Shown one piece after another: positions 61,595 through 64,000 of a stretch of 64,000 bases of DNA. The position numbers were made by a program, and so were the translations under genes. Source of the DNA: Collinsella sp. (lineage in GTDB: Bacteria > Actinomycetota > Coriobacteriia > Coriobacteriales > Coriobacteriaceae). Position 1 is the first letter of the stretch. Each line of letters opens with the position of its first letter. The stretch is taken from the NCBI GenBank assembly GCA_019424905.1, contig JAHYYP010000006.1, forward strand, positions 16,473 to 80,472, in the 5' to 3' direction. The notes under the pieces were generated by a model, which was given only the letters and a program-made list of their open reading frames with translations, was not told the DNA's origin and ran no database searches.

Positions 61595-63450
61595 TGGCAG
61601 ACGAGACCAAGACTCAGATTCCCAAGCCCACCCGCCAGCGTGGTCCCATGGGCCGCATGGGCGGCATGCGTCGCGGCGAAAAGGCCAAGGACTTTAAGGG
61701 CACCATGAGGCAGCTGCTCGGCTATATCGGCCAGCACAAGATTGCCGTGCTTGCCGCCGTCGCCTTTGCCGTGTGCTCGGTCATCTTTAACATTGTGGGA
61801 CCCAAGGTGCTCGGCCAGGTTACCACCAAACTGTTCGAAGGCCTGGTTGCCAAGGTCAACGGCACCGGCGACGTCGACTTTGCCTGGATCGCCAAGACGC
61901 TCGGCTTTTTGCTCTGCCTGTATCTGGCAAGCTCTGTTTGCAGCCTCATCCAGGGCTGGCTCATGACCGGCGTCACGCAAAAGATCTGCTATCGCATGCG
62001 CAAGGAGATTGCCGCCAAAATCGCCGTCGTGCCGATGAGTTACTTTAACGGCCACAGCAAGGGCGACGTACTCAGCCGCATCACCAACGACGTCGACACG
62101 CTGGGTCAGTCGCTCAACCAGAGCGTGACGCAGCTCATCACGTCGATAACGCAGATTATCGGCGTGCTCGTCATGATGCTGTCGATCAGCCTGCCGCTCA
62201 CCGGCGTCACCGTGCTCACGCTGCCGGCAGCCGCGATTATCCTGGCCGTGATGATTCACTTCTCGCAGCCGTACTTCCGCGAGCAACAGCAGGTTCTGGG
62301 CGCGGTCAACGGCATTATCGAGGAGGACTTTGCCGGCCAGAACGTCATTCAGGTGTTCGACCGCGCCGAGGCCTCGATCGAGGAGTTCGACCGTCAAAAC
62401 GACCGGCTCTTTATTAGTGGCTGGCGCTCGCAGTTCCTATCGGGCCTGATGATGCCGCTTATGAGCCTGGTGGGTAACATGGGCTACGTGGGCGTCGTCG
62501 TGGTGGGCGCGCAACTTGCGCTGACCGGCAATGCCACGCCCGGCGACATCCAGAGCTTTATCCAGTACGTGCGCAACTTTACGCAGCCGGTGCAGCAGCT
62601 GGGCAACGTGAGCAACACGATGCAGTCGATGGCCGCTGCCACCGAGCGCGTCTTTGAGTTCCTAGCCGCGCCCGAGGAGGAGCAGAAAGCCGACGCGCAG
62701 ATTCCCGAGAAGCGCCCCGGCCACGTGGAGTTTGACCATGTCAAGTTTGGCTACACGCCAGACAAGACCATCATCCACGACTTTAGCTGCGAGGCGCAGC
62801 CCGGCCAGACCATCGCCATCGTCGGCCCCACCGGCGCCGGCAAGACCACGCTCATCAAGCTGCTGCAGCGCTTCTACGATGTGGACGGCGGTTCGCTGCG
62901 CGTCGAGGGCATCGACGTGCGCGATTGGGATCGCGCGGCGCTGCGCGGCGAGTTTGCTATGGTACTGCAGGATACCTGGCTGTTTAACGGCACGATCCGC
63001 GAGAACATCCGCTACGGACGCCCCGACGCGAGCGATGCCGAGGTCGAAGCCGCTGCACGCGCCGCACGCTGCGACCACTTTATCCATACGCTCGCCGGCG
63101 GTTACGACTTTATGATCAACGAAGAGGGCACCAACCTCTCGCAGGGTCAGCGCCAGCTCGTGACCATCGCCCGCGCCATTCTGGCCGACCGTCCGGCGCT
63201 GATTTTGGACGAGGCGACCTCCAACGTTGACACTCGCACCGAGGAGCTTATTCAGCGTGCCATGGATGCGCTGATGCAGGGCCGTACCAGCTTTGTCATC
63301 GCGCACCGCCTGTCCACGATCCGCAACGCCGACGTGATCTTGGTAATTCGTGACGGCGACATCGTCGAGAAGGGCACGCACGACGAGCTGCTCGCCCAGG
63401 GCGGCTTCTACGCCGACCTGTACAACTCGCAGTTCGACGAGGCGGCGTAG
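61594..63450 (+). CDS. ABC exporter half-transporter with consensus ATP site
   Basis: The 618-aa partner has six membrane segments, Walker A GPTGAGKTT, Walker B LILDEATSNVD with catalytic Glu and an intact switch His (IAHRLSTI). Its own signature is LSQGQ, not LSGGQ, so the active ATP site is formed with the partner's VSGGQ. The start overlaps the previous stop by one base (TAATG). Together they form an asymmetric heterodimeric multidrug-type exporter; substrate unknown. A terminator follows. Confidence 0.92.
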   Translation: MADETKTQIPKPTRQRGPMGRMGGMRRGEKAKDFKGTMRQLLGYIGQHKIAVLAAVAFAVCSVIFNIVGPKVLGQVTTKLFEGLVAKVNGTGDVDFAWIAKTLGFLLCLYLASSVCSLIQGWLMTGVTQKICYRMRKEIAAKIAVVPMSYFNGHSKGDVLSRITNDVDTLGQSLNQSVTQLITSITQIIGVLVMMLSISLPLTGVTVLTLPAAAIILAVMIHFSQPYFREQQQVLGAVNGIIEEDFAGQNVIQVFDRAEASIEEFDRQNDRLFISGWRSQFLSGLMMPLMSLVGNMGYVGVVVVGAQLALTGNATPGDIQSFIQYVRNFTQPVQQLGNVSNTMQSMAAATERVFEFLAAPEEEQKADAQIPEKRPGHVEFDHVKFGYTPDKTIIHDFSCEAQPGQTIAIVGPTGAGKTTLIKLLQRFYDVDGGSLRVEGIDVRDWDRAALRGEFAMVLQDTWLFNGTIRENIRYGRPDASDAEVEAAARAARCDHFIHTLAGGYDFMINEEGTNLSQGQRQLVTIARAILADRPALILDEATSNVDTRTEELIQRAMDALMQGRTSFVIAHRLSTIRNADVILVIRDGDIVEKGTHDELLAQGGFYADLYNSQFDEAA

Positions 63451-63481
63451 ATACGGCCGCAGAGAAATGATGACGCCCGAG

Positions 63482-63516
63482 AACGGGGGCGCAGGACAAC
63501 CTGCGCCCCCGTTTTG
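63482..63516 (+). terminator. Terminator of the marR-ABC operon
   Basis: AACGGGGGCGCAGG and CCTGCGCCCCCGTT form a 14-bp perfect stem with a 4-nt loop, followed by TTTG. Confidence 0.92.
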
Positions 63517-63575
63517 TGTCCTTCGAGCCTCGAAACGCCTTCCCCGAGACCTCATTGACGGCGCTTTCCAGACCC

Positions 63576-63807
63576 CGTGGGCAAAAAAGGGCAAATATGA
63601 GTACTGTCACCTTTTTAGTAACAGCCAAAACCACCTCAAACGACCTCTTTGCGGCCCCTATACGCCTTTGAATTAATCAAAACGCCCGTTAGCAGGCTTC
63701 TGTCTGCCAACGTTAATGAACATATTTATCACTTTGTCTATTATCTCGCTAGACGGATATGTTACTAGGTGAGCAACAGTACTCATATTTGGCATTTTTT
63801 GCCCACG
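63576..63807. repeat. Pair of 32-bp inverted sequences enclosing about 170 bp
   Basis: 63576-63607 and 63776-63807 are inverted copies with two mismatches (start CGTGGGCAAAAAA, end ATGAGTACTGT). Similarity continues weakly inward. The enclosed A/T-richer stretch has no convincing gene. It could be a MITE-like element or two oppositely oriented copies of a dispersed repeat. Confidence 0.65.
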
Positions 63808-63879
63808 GAGTGTTTCCTGGGGAACCGGCAACAGCCTTAGGGTTCCGCGTGGCGCAGCTCCCTCCCGGCATCCGCCGAC

Positions 63880-63931
63880 GTTTGCCCAGATAAAACCTGC
63901 CAAAATAAACCTGTCCCTTTTTGGCAGGTTT
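63880..63931 (+). repeat. Dispersed repeat A, copy 6
   Basis: Full-length copy with perfect CCTGCCAAAA/TTTTGGCAGG arms and the flanking GTTTGCCCAGATAAA also seen at copies 1 and 4. The stretch 63932-64000 shows no gene. Confidence 0.88.
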
Positions 63932-64000
63932 CGGGGTGACAAGGACTTGCACTTTAGCGTGCGACAGCGGATAATGCCGAGCATTCGACAATGTTCTCAT

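Overview
The window is about 60% G+C and densely packed with bacterial genes. It reads as a chromosomal segment of a strictly fermentative gut actinobacterium, most likely Coriobacteriia and probably Collinsella. This assignment rests on the base composition, the pyruvate formate-lyase and sucrose PTS genes, MAP with a SEC-C motif, a DXS-like paralogue and general protein flavour. No rRNA or tRNA gene was seen.

Layout. 1-4100: a partial TetR regulator, a candidate type I toxin-antitoxin pair (717-939), a Cof-type HAD phosphatase, and an MFS exporter with its TetR repressor and palindromic operators. 4170-9710: amtB-glnK, a CmpB-like membrane protein with an HD protein, and a DXS-like enzyme. 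9760-14505: a three-hairpin array, then a glutamate/polar amino acid ABC importer and a PuuD-like amidotransferase. 14520-16117: an IS110-family element with a structured 5' non-coding end that looks like a bridge RNA. 16157-19584: a lower-GC island with an ABC-2 exporter and a DUF2975/HTH pair. 19815-31920: Hpt and GGDEF-REC-HD-GYP signalling proteins, a radical SAM enzyme, methionine aminopeptidase, a 2-hydroxyacid dehydrogenase, M18 peptidase, an Ntn hydrolase, phosphofructokinase and a membrane XRE regulator. 32415-38254: a FtsX-type ABC transporter, a GyrI-like gene under a LexA box, Abi/ClC gene debris and Ogt. 38588-43880: asd, lysC, thrC and thrB, the path from aspartate to threonine. 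44140-47484: engB, mtnN, pflA, degV. 47761-53379: a sucrose operon (two GH32 proteins and EIIBC) with its LacI regulator and operators. 53682-56070: pyruvate formate-lyase split into a body and a separate glycyl-radical domain. 56540-58414: ketodeoxygluconate permease and a KduD-like dehydrogenase. 58779-63450: MarR plus an asymmetric heterodimeric ABC exporter.

How the genes work together. PFL body, glycyl-radical protein and PflA form one anaerobic pyruvate module, fed by sucrose uptake and phosphofructokinase. asd-lysC and thrC-thrB supply threonine. AmtB with a PII protein senses nitrogen. Several regulator/transporter pairs (TetR-MFS, MarR-ABC, HTH-ABC-2) look like defence against toxic compounds.

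A striking overall feature is the number of intergenic long palindromes. At least fifteen gaps hold perfect or near-perfect inverted repeats with arms of 13-34 bp, some nested over about 190 bp. There are also dispersed families: six copies of a roughly 45-bp element and three copies of a 20-23-bp-arm palindrome. The strongest candidates for something undescribed are the split PFL, the type I toxin-antitoxin-like pair and the IS110 bridge RNA.
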